Source of the DNA: Tetrahymena thermophila SB210
Lineage: Eukaryota; Ciliophora; Oligohymenophorea; Hymenostomatida; Tetrahymenidae
Length of the DNA stretch: 64,000 nucleotides
Assembly (NCBI RefSeq): GCF_000189635.1
Contig: NW_002476413.1
Span: 62,001 to 126,000 of the forward strand
Direction: 5' to 3'
Shown here piece after piece: positions 1 to 13,176 of this stretch. Below the pieces are notes generated by a model, which was not told the origin of the DNA, did no database searches, and was given only the letters and a program-made list of their open reading frames with translations. A program made the translations under genes and the position numbers. Each line of letters starts with the position of its first letter. The first letter of the stretch is position 1.

Positions 1-3000
1 TAAATTTTAGATTTAAAAAATGTTTCAAATCCTTAAATATTAAATCCTAGCTTAACTCTAGGTTATTCATCTGTCTAATTTAAATATATAGCATTCAATA
101 GCTTAGCAACTTTTGGATTTATTTCAAATTTATCGAATTTAATAATCATTAATATTTTAAATAGAGAAAACCCTTCTGTTCTTTCAATTATAAATACTTC
201 ATTTTACTTAAATGGAGATTCTAGCTTGGAGCAGTTTACATTATCTAATGACGAAAGTCTTTTATTTTTGTTTCCTAAATAGTATGGTATTTTGATTGCT
301 AGCATTTCTGATATCTTAAATCCTTCTATTGTTTTTAAGTTAGCTCAAAAGAATATTAATGCTTTAGTGTAAGCCTTTTATATACTTTAAAAAAAAATAA
401 TTTTTACTTTTTTTTTATATTATTTAATATTTTATCATAATAGCTAAACATTAGACAATTATTTAATATGCAGCATCGAATTTTAAGGAATCTTGGTTTA
501 TTTTTTGAATTCTAATTTTTAATTAACCTTTATTTCTGACATTCTAATCCAAGGAGTCATAAATACTGCTTAGCTTATTTATAGTGATAACTATTTATTA
601 GTAGCAACTGCTGAAAGAAATTAAATATACTTAATTAATTTAAAAAATAAGACAAATCCATCTATAATTTAAAATATAGAATTGTTAGATAATGACATAG
701 CTTGTTCCATAGCTACTTATTCTGATGAATAATTTGCTTTTGTATCCACATATTCAAACATTTATTAATTATTTCTTTAGAGTCCTTTTATTTTCCATCA
801 GCAAATATACAAAATAATTTAAATTCCAAACTCTAATTAATATAAAAGAATAAATACTTTTGATAATTAACCTCTTCAGGTTGGAGATTAGGTAGATATC
901 TATCTAATTAATATCAATAATAAAAATGAGCTAAAAATAAGCTAAGCATTTTACTACTAAAATTTTATAGCAAAAAAGTTACCTGATTGGATGAAATTTT
1001 AATTTTCTAACCAAGTCCTTTCAATGAAAATATCTAAAGATTCTCTTTTTAAAGACGCAAGTGGAAGTTACTCTCTTAATTCATTATAATAAGTAATATT
1101 TTTAGGCTATCAATAATTACAAGATGATGCTTTCATAAATTAAAATCTATCTATTGATTATAATGATTCACTATTTTTAAAATAAATTTGCACAAAGTTA
1201 GGTTACTTAGATAAATATGGTTTTGTTTCACCTTCTTATTCACCTAAAAATATGTTTACACTAAGAGAGTATTAATATACTAGATATTTTTCAAAATGGA
1301 GTTAGACACAAATTAAATTATAGTAACTACTCAATTTTGTTTAATTCACTTTAAATTAAAATATAGTAAATTATGTTGTTTAATTTGAAACTTAACCCTC
1401 GCTTATTGTTGATTTTGATAATCCCTAAAATCCTATTTAGTCAAATTAAAATCTAATAACATTAACACTTCAAACATCAATCGGCCAGTTTGTTTCCAAA
1501 AATTACTCAGGAGTTATAGAGATCATTAACTCACAAGGAGATACAATAAAACTTCAAGGTTCTGTTTTGAGCTTAAATTAAGCACTTAAATAAAAAATAA
1601 AATTATTCCTATAGGATATACAATTATTAAATCAAGCTTATATAACTGTAACGATTGATGATTCTATAAATTATGAATACTTTAAAATTTTTCCTTTGAA
1701 TTAAGTTAATTTTATTTCTCTTGAAGCTCCTATTTCTTTATATAGAAATATTTAAGATGATTTAAATCAGTATTATGATAATGGAGAAATATATGTTCTT
1801 ACCCCTTTTAACTATTAAATAAATGATAGAGTCTTCAAATATGACAAAGAATAAAATATAATTTTTACTGCTTAAATTTAAAAAGCTGATGGATAATTTG
1901 AAGATATTCCAGCTAACTTTTGGCTTTAATTTTCTACTAGAGATCTTTCCTTTAAAGGCACACCATCTACTTAAATATTCAATACAGAGTATGTGATTTT
2001 AGTATAGGCAACAGATGGATATTCAATTATATAAGTTAAGTTTAAAATTAAAATAATTAAAGTCCCTTTTTTTTTAGTAATATAAATAATCCTTTAAATT
2101 ATAGGACCAATTATCGGATTAAAAAGCATTTGGAAGCGTAGAATGAAAATTTTTAATATTTTTTTTGCAAAATAAACGAAGTACACTTAAGAGTTAGCTT
2201 ATGTTTCAGAATACTATGAAAAAACCTTTATGATCACAGACAATTTACTTTATTTAAGTTAAAAGCTATGGAAAAATGTGAATATTTAAAATTATAAACA
2301 GCAAATAATAGAGTAAATAAATGGTGTTTTCTAAAATGTTTATTTTAGAAATTAGATTTTATAAAATTATGAATTTATATTTTAGCTTGATGTGAACAAT
2401 AAGCCATTATCTGAAGAAATTTCTAACTAGATTAATCCAATTATGATAAATAAAAATCAAGAAGAGATAGAATCATAAAACAACTAATTAAATAGTGTAC
2501 TTTTAACTTAAAATTATACAATTGATTAAAAATAAATGAGGGATAGTAGTTAAATTTTACCCACTTAGTAATCTATTCTAGTTAACAATGATACAAATAT
2601 TTAAATTAATAAAATAAATTATAATATTACAGAGTAACCTAAAAAAGATTAGGAAAAAAAGAAATAAGATAAATTACAATTCAAAAATATTTTGAAATTA
2701 AAAAATTTAATTGACTTAGAAAAAAATTTATCTTATTCTAATACTTAAAATAAAAATTTAAACAAAAAGGATATAAAAATTTTAAAAGAAAATGGACTAA
2801 TTGATATTAATGGAGTAATAGGACTAATAATTTAATCTGAGCTTAAACTCCCTATGAAGAAAAGAGTATTAACAAAATAATTAATGGAAAAACTGCTTAC
2901 AGGATAATCTCTCTTTTAACGTATGGTGTAAGGGTTATTGATTGAATTTTTGATAGAATGCATTCCTGTATGTTAATAAATTCTTCTTTTACTTAAAATG

Positions 3001-3915
3001 GAATCTACTAAATTTTATAGTGAAAAAGATTGGTATAAAGCATATATTATTTTTGGATAATATTAATAGAATTAAGACTAATTTCCAACATGTAAACTAA
3101 ATGAAGAATCCATTAAATTAGCTTTTCAACAATTTGCATCAGAAATGGAAACATATTAAAAAAATTTAATTGATAAATAATCAATAAATTAAACATCACA
3201 AAATATTTTAACTACAGTTAATTCATTTAACTTAATTTAGTATTTGGAGTGTTTAGTATCATATATGCCATTAATAGAACAATATTTATATACTTAATTA
3301 TTAGGTGTTTCAATCAAAAAATAAAAAATTTATGAAATATCTAAGGGTGAGTGTTTCCATTGCAATTCTTTTAAGATTCGTTCTATCAAAAGTTATGAAA
3401 CAAGAAAAGGGTGCTCATGCTGTACTCATGCTGAAAAATTTCTAAATCTCAACGATGTAGAAAAAGGACTTTCTGATTATTAAAAGTTACCTGAATGGAT
3501 TAAAATCGATTTTTAAAAATAATCCATGAAAATAAAAGGTATCCCAAAAGAGGAAAATATAGGTTAACAGAGAATAAAGATATATGATTACAATGGATAT
3601 CTTTTAAGATAATTTGATATTTAAGTACTACCAGAAAGGAAAGAAAAATAAAACTAATTAGAGGAAATAAAAACAGAAAATTAATAGAACTCAAAAATAT
3701 TGAGTCCTCTAAGAAAAAAAAGATTTAATAACAAAGGATTCCTACTATCTCAATCTTTATTTAAAAATAATTTATTTAAAAAGTAAAAATCTTTAAGAGA
3801 AACTATATAATTTGATGATAATATTCCAAACAAAATTTAATCCTAAGAATTTAAATCTAATTCTAGAAATAATTAAAATATTACATCAATTAAATGTTTT
3901 ACTTTATAATAATGA
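1..3915 (+). CDS. CADG/LVIVP-type single-pass membrane protein, 5' partial
   Basis: Frame 1 is open in code 6 from the window edge to TGA at 3913-3915, giving about 1280 residues; the start codon lies upstream of the window. A likely intron at 369-443 (GTAAG...TAG, 75 bp) keeps the frame and carries no TGA, so its removal is probable rather than proven. The first ~270 residues look like LVIVP beta-propeller repeats (recurring 'NPS' with 'YLINLKNKTNPSI'). Cadherin-like CADG motifs follow: 'LPDWMKF' near nt 980 and 'FWLQFSTRDLSFKGTP' near nt 1920. One strong membrane helix lies at nt ~2060-2130 and is followed by a basic KRRMK stop-transfer. The ~600-residue C-terminal tail should be cytosolic. 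It holds a Cys cluster (CFHC at 3352 and CSCC at 3409) and a second CADG-like module ('LPEWIKIDF', nt 3487 on). The family is a ciliate surface-protein type of unknown ligand. Family assignment is by motif only. Confidence 0.75.
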
Positions 3916-4959
3916 TTTTATTAATCTAAAATTGTTAATAAGACAAAATATTATAAATAAAAATATTTTTTATCTATATTTTTAAAATGTATCCAAAAAC
4001 ATTTTAAAAATGTTGTGTGTAATTTTTTTATTTCTATTTTAGAATTATTATTAATTAAGATACTCTTTAAAAATAGCGGTGTACTTTAATTTTGTGATGT
4101 TTATGTAGTTAGTAGAGATGAGGGCAATATACTTTATAATACTAATTAATATCCGATGCTTATTACAATTTTTATAATCAAAATTAGATTTTTCAATTCT
4201 TTAAAAAAATAGAATGTGAAAAATATTTTTTAATTTTTACATATTTATAAAAAATTTTTCAATTCTAATATTCGAAATCTTCTAAATTTAACCATTTCTT
4301 CACCTCTAGTGATGAGTTAAAATGAAATAACTAATTATCCTATCAGAATTATTAATCAATATTATTTGATTTAAATACAAAATCATATGTAAAATGAGCA
4401 TACTAAATACTATAAAAAATATTCAAAGACCTCTTTGTCCTCTTTATTATACTTTATATTTTCAACTTAAGTATTTAATTTCATAGTTTCTGTAATTTAT
4501 AATTTATTGATTAGAAAATTTTGATTTTCTTTTATAAATCATAAGACAAAAGTTTGAAAACATAATTATATGCAAAGATAATAAGTGAACAAAAATCCAA
4601 AAATTTACTAAATTTATTGAGTAAAAATTAAAAATTATTTTTATTATTATTTACAAAGATTTTAAATATTGATAAAAAAATTAAAATTATTTTTTCTCCA
4701 AGAATAAGTTTAAATCCTTTTTAAACAAAAATAAAAATATAGATTATTAAAAAATATTTGTTTCAATTAATTGTTTAATTTTAGATAAATCGAATGTTTG
4801 AAAAATTCAATGACTATTTTAAAAAAATATTCTTCTCAAATAGAAATGCGAAAAGACAAATTAATAATATATATTTAAAATTATTATTACATAATTAGCA
4901 TACTTATAGACTTATTACTTTAATTCTACATAAACATATTTTATATTTTTGTTCATTTT
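3916..4959. other. AT-rich intergenic spacer between convergent genes
   Basis: About 1 kb of very AT-rich DNA between the 3' ends of the CADG gene and the first cysteine-rich gene. It should contain both 3' UTRs. I see no additional gene, RNA gene or clear repeat. Confidence 0.6.
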
Positions 4960-7900
4960 TCAAAGTAAAAGCTCATTTTTAGCTTTAACAATTTAATTTT
5001 GATTCTTTATATTCTGGTTTTTTATGTATGTTACTAAAGTAATTACTATTTATCTAATAAAATAAATAAGATGCATTCCTAACTAGATAATTAACAGAAC
5101 TGCTATTATAACTGAAATAGCTGTATTTGCAAGGTTAAGATTATCTTAATCATCTTAAATAAAACATAAACAAGCAATAAAGCTTAAAATTAAAAGCATC
5201 ATAGTCCTCTTTACAAACTAAAACTTGTATTCAATGATTTCTTTAAATGGCTTTTGATGATTTACAATAAGAGTTTCAATACCTATTATCATGTGAAGTG
5301 TGAGAATCTAAGATATTGCTTATTTTCCATAGACTATAACTAAAATATTTAGAGTTTTTCTTATCAGGATTACGACGTAAAGGTAATTATTGTTTCTAAG
5401 CTTCCAATTTAAGAAAAGTTATTCCTAATTAAATTTTCTTTAAAGAGAATTTTTGTAAATAGAAGAAATTGCTAAAACTAAACAAAGTCCTATAAATGCT
5501 AATGCTAAAGATCCTCCTAGTATGTTTACGAAATTCTCATTTTCAAAATTAAAGAACTGGAGTAAAGCTGCTATCAAAAACTCTTAGTATGTTATTAATC
5601 CTAGACCAATCACAATATTTAAAAAATAATTTTCATAGTAAATCTGAAGTTAATTAACTAAAAAATTAGAACGAGACATTTTGAATTTGTTAGCAACTTT
5701 TGATATTAAGAAAATAACATAAGAAAAAGACCATATACAAACTAGCTAAATTATGTTAGAAAATATAAGTGTATCAACTTGATAAAGCTAAAATTTAAAA
5801 GGAGCAACAGTGTTAGGATTTGAAATATTAGGTATTTATTAGAAACTTGAAAAACTAAAGATATGAAGAATCTAGCAAACAACATAAGGATATGAGACAT
5901 TCAGGTATATCAAATAATAGATAAATTAGAGAATATCATAAAAGTGGACTAAGTAGTAGAGTTTGCCAACTACTAACAAAAGAATCATAAATATAAAAAG
6001 AGCTAAGCTGATTGAACTAGATAAACTACTTGGCTACTAAGTTTCTGGGTACTATATTTGCTAAGCAAAATCTTATGAATTTGGTTAATTTATGTATTGA
6101 GTTATGTTTGGAAGCTAAGATTAGGCTTATGTTTAACTTAAAACAGCGCTGTTAGAATCAAGCACATCTTAATATTAAGGAATGTTAAGTTAAACATGCA
6201 TATTTGTTATATTTATATTTGATTTTATAATTAACTAAAATTGTTGATTTTACAAAATCCCTAATTAGTTTTTAACAGGTACTATGATATAGCTATAATT
6301 TGAAAATGTATTATTCTATAAATCTATGATATTTATCTACCAATTAGTATAATTCATAATTCTAACTTAGCGATCAAAATAAATTAATCCTTTAATCAAG
6401 TAATAGCCATCTATCTAAGTAATGTCTTGAGAAATTGATAAAAGCGGTACTGCGCCTAAGTAAGATTTTTAACATTATGACACATAATTAGTAGAGTTTA
6501 CTGCTAGAATATTTTAAGAAAAATAAATACTTAATATTTTTAATTTATAAATAAATTGGAAAAGAAAAAAGTTATTGAATACTGTAGTTCCTTGATTTTC
6601 ATCATTAATTTTTAATGATATTTTCTAAAAAATTAATGATATTCCCATTTTTTTATTAAATAGGTAAAATATATTGATAATTTGTGAAAATCAAGGAAAT
6701 ATGGTAATATTTTTGTTATGTTTCAAAAAATCTTTAATTAGAAATTAATTTTTTACTTTTGTTTATGAATAAAAAATTTAAAAATATTATTTTTTAAGAT
6801 TACCATTGACTTTCTGACAAGTATATCCGTTCTCTATTGTGCAATTACTTGAACAACCATCTCCATCTATTAGATTTCCATCATCACATTATATATTTGA
6901 CTTTGCAAATTAGTACATAGTGTAATTTTATTAGTTTACATAGCCTTTGCCGCATATTTCTTAGCAAATTCCACTTGTAGAATTAAACTAAAAACCTTAA
7001 AGACCATAGCAATACTAGCATTGGCTGTTTAGGTTCATAAAATACCCTAAGTTTTATGGACATTATTAGCATTTTCCATTTACTATAGCATAATTATTTA
7101 AAGTGCAATTTCCACAAGTATTATCTGGTTACAATAAATAAGGTAACTTACATGATAGACATTGGTTACTAAGACCTCCATTACAAGTATCACAACTCTA
7201 ATCACAAGCCTGACAATTATTTAAATTATCTAGATAATAATTATTTTTGCATTAGCAAAGCTAGTTTTGAGTATTTAAAACTAAATTATTAGCACAGCTA
7301 ATGCAAGAATTTGAATCAGAACAAGTTTTACAGCTAATATTACAATTTTAGCATACATTTGTCACCTAATTAAAATATTAGTTAGGTTAGCAAAGCCCAC
7401 ACAATGAACTACCTCCAGTAATGAAATGCAAGCCTGTAGAACAAGTAGTACAACTAGAAGAGTTAGAGCAGGTTTCACAAGATTGATCACAAGGCTAACA
7501 AATGTTAGAACTATCTAAATATTAGCCTTTAGGACATCCACATAGCTAATTTTAGCCTAAAGAGATGAAACCTTAGGCACAACTAATGCAACTAATCTAG
7601 CTAGAGCAACTAGAGCATGTTACATTACAAGGTTAACAAGAGTTAGAACTTAAATCAAGATACTGTTTATTTCCACACCCGCACAACGAATTATTTACCT
7701 AAATTAAGTTATTTACACATGTTTTGCAGCTTTAAGAATCAGAACAGCTACTACAAGATGAATTACAATTTCTACAAGTATTTGTATATTAATCAACATA
7801 TTAACTGCTTGAACATGCTCCACACAAAGAATCTGTAAGCTATAAGAAAGACAAACCTTATTAACAAGTACTGCAACTTGAAGAATTTAAGCAGCTAGAA

Positions 7901-10900
7901 CAAGAGGAATCACAATTTATGCAAAAACCTGATATATCTAAATATTGACCTACCTAGCATGAACACAGTTAATTGTTTCCAAGAGATATTAAATTATTTT
8001 TACAAACTAAGCACGATATTCCATTTTAGCAAGTGCTGCAAGTACTATCACACTATATACATTTGTAATTAACAGGGTCAAGATAATATCCATCAGAGCA
8101 TCCACATAACTGACCTAAAGGAATTAAATTATTAATGCAGGAGTTACAGGTAGTAGAGTCCGTGCAAGTAGCACAAGAAGGATTACAAGATTCACAAGTG
8201 TTTGATTAAGCATTTATAAATTAATTATTAGCACATACACCACAGATAGAATTAGAACTAGAGAGAAATGAAAAATTAATTTAACATTTGTTGCAACTTG
8301 TAGCATTTGAACAGCTTAAGCAACTTTAATCACATTTTTAACAAATATAGTTATTATCTAAAAAATAATTGCTAGGACACTAGCATAAATTAGTTGATAA
8401 AGATAGAGTTAAATTATTAATGCAAGAGCTGCAACTATTTGCATCAGAACAACTACTGCAAGTAGGGTCACAGCTTTGACAAGTATTTTATGCATTTAAA
8501 AATTAACCTATTGGGCATAAACATAAAGGTTTTGAATTATTCTTTATAAAACCTTACGCACAAGTAATACAACTTGAACTATCACTGCATGTAGAGCAAC
8601 TTATATCACAAGGTTAGCAATTCATTTAAGTGGTATCTAAATAAAATCCATTAGCACATCCACAAAGTAAGTTTGATCCAAGAGATATTAAGGTTAATTT
8701 ACAAGTTGCACAACTTGAAATATTGGAACAAGTAGAACATGTTTAATCACAGGATTCACACAAGTTTGTTAGGGGATTTAGAAAATAGCCAGATTGACAA
8801 ATACATAACTTACTATTTGTATCAGGTATTAAATTATTAATACATTTTGAGCAACTTGAAGAATCTTAACAAGTTGAACAACTTAAATCACAATTTACAC
8901 ATGAATTTGTAGTCAGATCAATATATTAGTTAGATCTACAATCTCCGCATAGAGAATTAGGACCATTTAATAAATACTTGTTCGGAGGGCAACTACTACA
9001 ACTTCCTGCATCTGAGCATGTCAAACAACTAATATCACAGTCTTAACAAGTAACATTTGAATTATTTAAGTATTAATTTGGTGGACATCCACATTTTTAT
9101 GTAGATCCTAAAGAAATTAAACCATTTTAGCATGTATTACAGCTCTGAGAATCTAAACATGTTAAGCAGCTTAAATCACAGTTTGAACAAGAATTAGTAG
9201 GAATATCAATAAATTAATTTGATTGACATGTTCCACATAAAGATTTGTTAGAACCTATTAAAAATTGTAAGCTAGATTAACAACTTGTACATGTTGTTGC
9301 ATTTTAGCATGTTGTGCAACTTGAATCACAAACTTAGCATGAAGCAGTTTAAGAGTTAAAGTATTAACCGCTTGGACATCCACATAACTAGCTTATTCCT
9401 TAAGGTTATAATGAACCTACACATGTTATGCAACTGCTAGAATTTGAGCACGTTGAGCAACTAGGATCACAGTTTTAACAACTATTATTTGAATTATTAA
9501 GAAATTAATCTGTTCTGCAATTTCCACACAAAGAATTAGAACCTGAAATTAGAGAGAGTCCAACTTGACAAGTTAAGCAGCTTGTTGAATTTGAGCAAGT
9601 AGCACAGCTAAGATCACAATTTTAGCAAATATTTTATTTGTCTAAAAATTAGTTAGGTAAACAACCACACAATTAACCTGTCCCTAGCAAAATCTAATTA
9701 GAAGCACAGGTATTACAACTTGTTGAATTAGCACAAGTTGCACAGCTCGAATCACAAATTTAGCAAATGTTAGTTTGAGTTTATAAGAAATAACCTGTTG
9801 GGCAAACACATAACTAACCTGCTTAAATTTAAATTAGATTGTTTGCACATAAATTGCAGCTGGTTGAATTAGAACAAGTTTTGCAAGAAGAATCACAACT
9901 TTAGCACTTATTTTAATTATTTAAAAAGGAACCTTCCGGACATAAGCATAAAGAATTAGATTATAACTATATAAAACCTACTGTACAAGCACTGCATGAA
10001 ATTCCATTTTAACATGATGAACAACTGAAATCACATGTAATACAGGTATTTGTTGTTGTATTTAAATATTGGTTGCTTTAGCATCCACAAATATCACCTG
10101 ATTTTATCTAGATTAAATTATTAATACATGTATTACAGCTTATTTGATTTGAGCAAGTTGCACAAGTAGAGTTGCATTTTTAACAAATATTAGAGCTATC
10201 TAAATAATAATTTGCTTAACAAGCACACAACATACCAGATCCTAAAGATGTCATATTCGAAGCGCAAGTAGTACAACTAGTTGAATCAGAACAAGTTGAA
10301 CATGTGGAATTACATTTAAAACATTTAATAGTTTAAGAATCTAAATAATACCCTGCAGGGCAGCTGCAAATTTATTAAACACCAACTAAAATTAAATTAT
10401 TTATACAAGAATTACAACTAGTTGAATTAGAGCAGGAGGCACAAGAAGAGTTGCAATTCTAGCAAGTGTATGAGCTGTTTAAAAATTAACCAATTGGACA
10501 TGAACAAAGAGAGTTTTATGATATCTACACTAGACCTGTTGGACAACTACTACAAGAATTGCCATTTAAACATGTTTAGCAACTTGGATCACAAGCAAAG
10601 CATTTGTTTGAAGTATTATTAAAATATTATCCAATTCCACATCCACATAAACCTGATTTTAATTAAATTAAATTGTTAACACAGCTATTACAACTTGTTG
10701 AATTTGAGCAGGTGGTACAGCTTATATCACAATTTTAGCATGTTTGTGTTGAGCTATTCAAAAACTAGCTACTTTAACAGGCACATAATTTTCCAGCTCC
10801 GATTAATTTTAAATTATTAATACAAGTTAAACAGCTTAAAGCGTTTGTGCATGTTGCACAGCTGGAATCGCAATTTTAACAATTATTTTAAGCATTCAAA

Positions 10901-11808
10901 AACTAATTTTATTAGCAACCACATAATTTCCCCGTTCCTAAAGATACTAAATTATTTGCGCAAGTCAAGCAACTTGTTGAGTTTTAGCAGGTAGAGCAAC
11001 TGGAATTGCATTAATAACAATAATTTAGGTCAGAAACTTTTATCAAATATTAACCATTATTGCATGATATACATCCAGTTTCTCTAGTACATTTAGATGG
11101 TGGACACTAACTGCAGTTATCATTCGGAGGTAAAATTCTTTTATTGAAATTTATTTGACTTTTTTATAAATTAGATTCCATATTAAAAGCAGAATGATTG
11201 TTTAATTCTACTTATTAACAAGTTAGTCTTTTTATAGTAAATAAGAATTAATATTAAATTTTTTGATATAAAATTTAGATTAGTATAGATAAATTTACTG
11301 TCTATGAATAAATTCATTTTAATTTAGAAAGGATTTAGATTGTACTAATAGGACAATTTCTTCTTAGTTATATGACTTCAAAGAAAGCTAAAAATAGATT
11401 TTTAAAAATCTATTATCTTTATTAAAGCCAACCTTATAACTTAGACTTTAGCTATTAAATGAAATCATAAAATCAGATTCATTTATCCTATAAAATAAAA
11501 TAATAATAATTTAACTACTTTAAATTTATAAAAATGAAAAAATTTACTAAAGATTAGGAATTACTAAAATTCCTTTACATTCAAAATCTCCAATACCTAT
11601 TTGATTTATTATTGTTGCGGATAGTAGTAATTAGTGTTTTTCTAAAGGATTTTCAGAAATCTTTAAGTCAAACGAATTTAATTTGCAGTCAACTATTTAG
11701 AAGATTGCTTTATAATAGAAAAATAATAGTAAATTTGAGTTATAAATGGTTAACTATACTTATAAAATACAAAGTGTTTAAAGTTTTTAGAAAATTAGTA
11801 ATCTTCAT
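4960..11808 (-). CDS. Giant furin-like Cys-rich polytopic membrane protein A (tandem copy 1)
   Basis: Five exons give 2116 aa: 11760-11808, 11548-11692, 11299-11487, 6804-11227 and 4960-6503 (introns 67, 60, 71 and 300 bp; phases 1, 2, 2, 1). The start ATG opens a 49-nt exon with a hydrophobic leader ('MKITNFLKTLNTLYFI'). A ~130-aa beta-rich domain that I do not recognise follows. Exon 4 encodes about 28 repeats of ~47 aa with the pattern CxxC-x3-C-x2-C and an NSS-type spacer, typical of furin-like/growth-factor-receptor repeats. It ends in one DUF4215 unit ('CDDGNLIDGDGCSSNC', about nt 6835-6900). The last exon encodes a ~160-aa extracellular-type linker and then about eight hydrophobic segments to the end. 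The likely role is a large surface receptor or adhesion protein; the ligand is unknown. Ciliate proteins of this kind are often mislabelled 'LSD1 zinc finger' because of their CxxC pairs. Copies 2 and 3 follow upstream on the same strand with the same exon structure. Confidence 0.85.
6588..6698. repeat. Inverted repeat inside intron 4 of Cys-rich gene A
   Basis: A perfect 14-bp inverted repeat: TTCCTTGATTTTCA at 6588-6601 and its complement at 6685-6698, with weaker matching flanks. The 83-bp interior itself holds ATTAAT-rich palindromes. It lies wholly inside the 300-bp intron 4 (6504-6803), which is 109 and 216 bp in the two paralogs. This suggests a small MITE-like insertion or an RNA hairpin that brings the splice sites together. 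No target-site duplication is clear. Confidence 0.55.
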
Positions 11809-13176
11809 CGTTCTCAAATTGTTTTTTGTTTTTTTGAGGTTGCTTCTATTATTTTTTAATTTAAAAATTGAATTAATTATAATAATTATCAAGTAAAAAC
11901 AAATAAAAAAGTTGATTAACTTTCACGCTTTAAATGAGAGTCCTATCTCAATCATGTTTATTAATTATAACTTACATCTATTAAAATTAAATTTTGTAAT
12001 CTAAAAAGTTCACTATGAGACAACTTTATGATCAAATTCACAATCAATATTTTAAATAAATTATTATAAATTATTTTCTTATCAAAAATTATAAAGTTCT
12101 TTTGTTAATGTTTGCCACTGATCCATTATAGATATAAAAAATTTATATAAAATAAAATATTTTCAATTTTATTTGTAGCAAATCTAAAAAATAAAATTTA
12201 GATTACCTTTCTCTCAATATTTATTATCTATCATAATAAGTGGATTATTTATTTTCACCAGTAAATCAGATATTAAATTAATATTATAATCACCTGAATT
12301 TTCAAAATAAGATGTAAAGGTTTTGATAAAGAAAACATTAAATAAATTTTTATTTACCAATATTTTGAGATATTTGTGTAGAATATGAATGTAATTAAAA
12401 TAAATGTATGTTACTTAAATCACATATCTATTATAATTTCTTTTTCTTCTATCTATTAAAAATACCACAATAAAAAAAGAAGCCACTAATTTCAAGCTAA
12501 TTAATTTCTAATTCTTTCATGTTTTCTAAGAAATAATACGCAATCATATTTTTGCAATCACATAAATAACTAAAATAATATTTATTAAACCAGATACTTA
12601 AAAATCTTTAATTATTCTTTGTAAATATTTCATTTTTAATTCCCTAAATTCTTATTTAATCTTAGTTTTTGTTGTATAAAAAAAATATGAGAAAATTGAT
12701 AAAATATTTAGAAAACTTAGTTAAAATCTGATAATAAGCAGTATGATAAAAAAAATCAAGCTCTATACTTCAAAATTTAATTTTTAATCATAAAAAATAC
12801 ATTTTAAATTAAAAATTAACAATATTATTATTTTTTTTATTATCTTTCTATAACCAAACTTTTTAATTATTTATTGCTTTTAAAATATTAAGTTTTTATT
12901 GCATATAACTTCTATATTTTAAGTTAGACTAGTTTTTTGTATATAATAATATAAATTTTATTTTTTATTTTTAATTTTCATAAAGTACCAGCTAATTTAA
13001 ATATTTTGTGAATATAAGTGAAGTAAATTTTTAAAAATATAAAATAAAATAAAAGCTTTTTGATTTATTAAGTAAATCAAATATGTTTATTTTTTGAAAA
13101 TAAAACTAAATAGGTAAAAATATATATTCAAACATAAATATAAAAGAAAATAGCACTAAATTATTAAGTAGTTGAT
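11809..13176. other. AT-rich intergenic spacer between Cys-rich copies A and B
   Basis: About 1.4 kb of AT-rich DNA that should hold the promoter of copy A and the 3' UTR of copy B. Open frames here are low-complexity and unconvincing. No RNA gene or repeat stands out. Confidence 0.55.

Noticed and set aside
369..443. In-frame coding reading through the putative first intron of the CADG gene
   Set aside because: The stretch stays open only because its length is a multiple of three and it lacks TGA. Its poly-A/poly-T composition and GTAAG...TAG ends fit an intron better, though this is not certain.
11612..11896. Plus-strand 94-aa open frame upstream of Cys-rich gene A
   Set aside because: It overlaps the spliced 5' exons of gene A on the opposite strand, is hydrophobic low-complexity, and has no homolog-like features.
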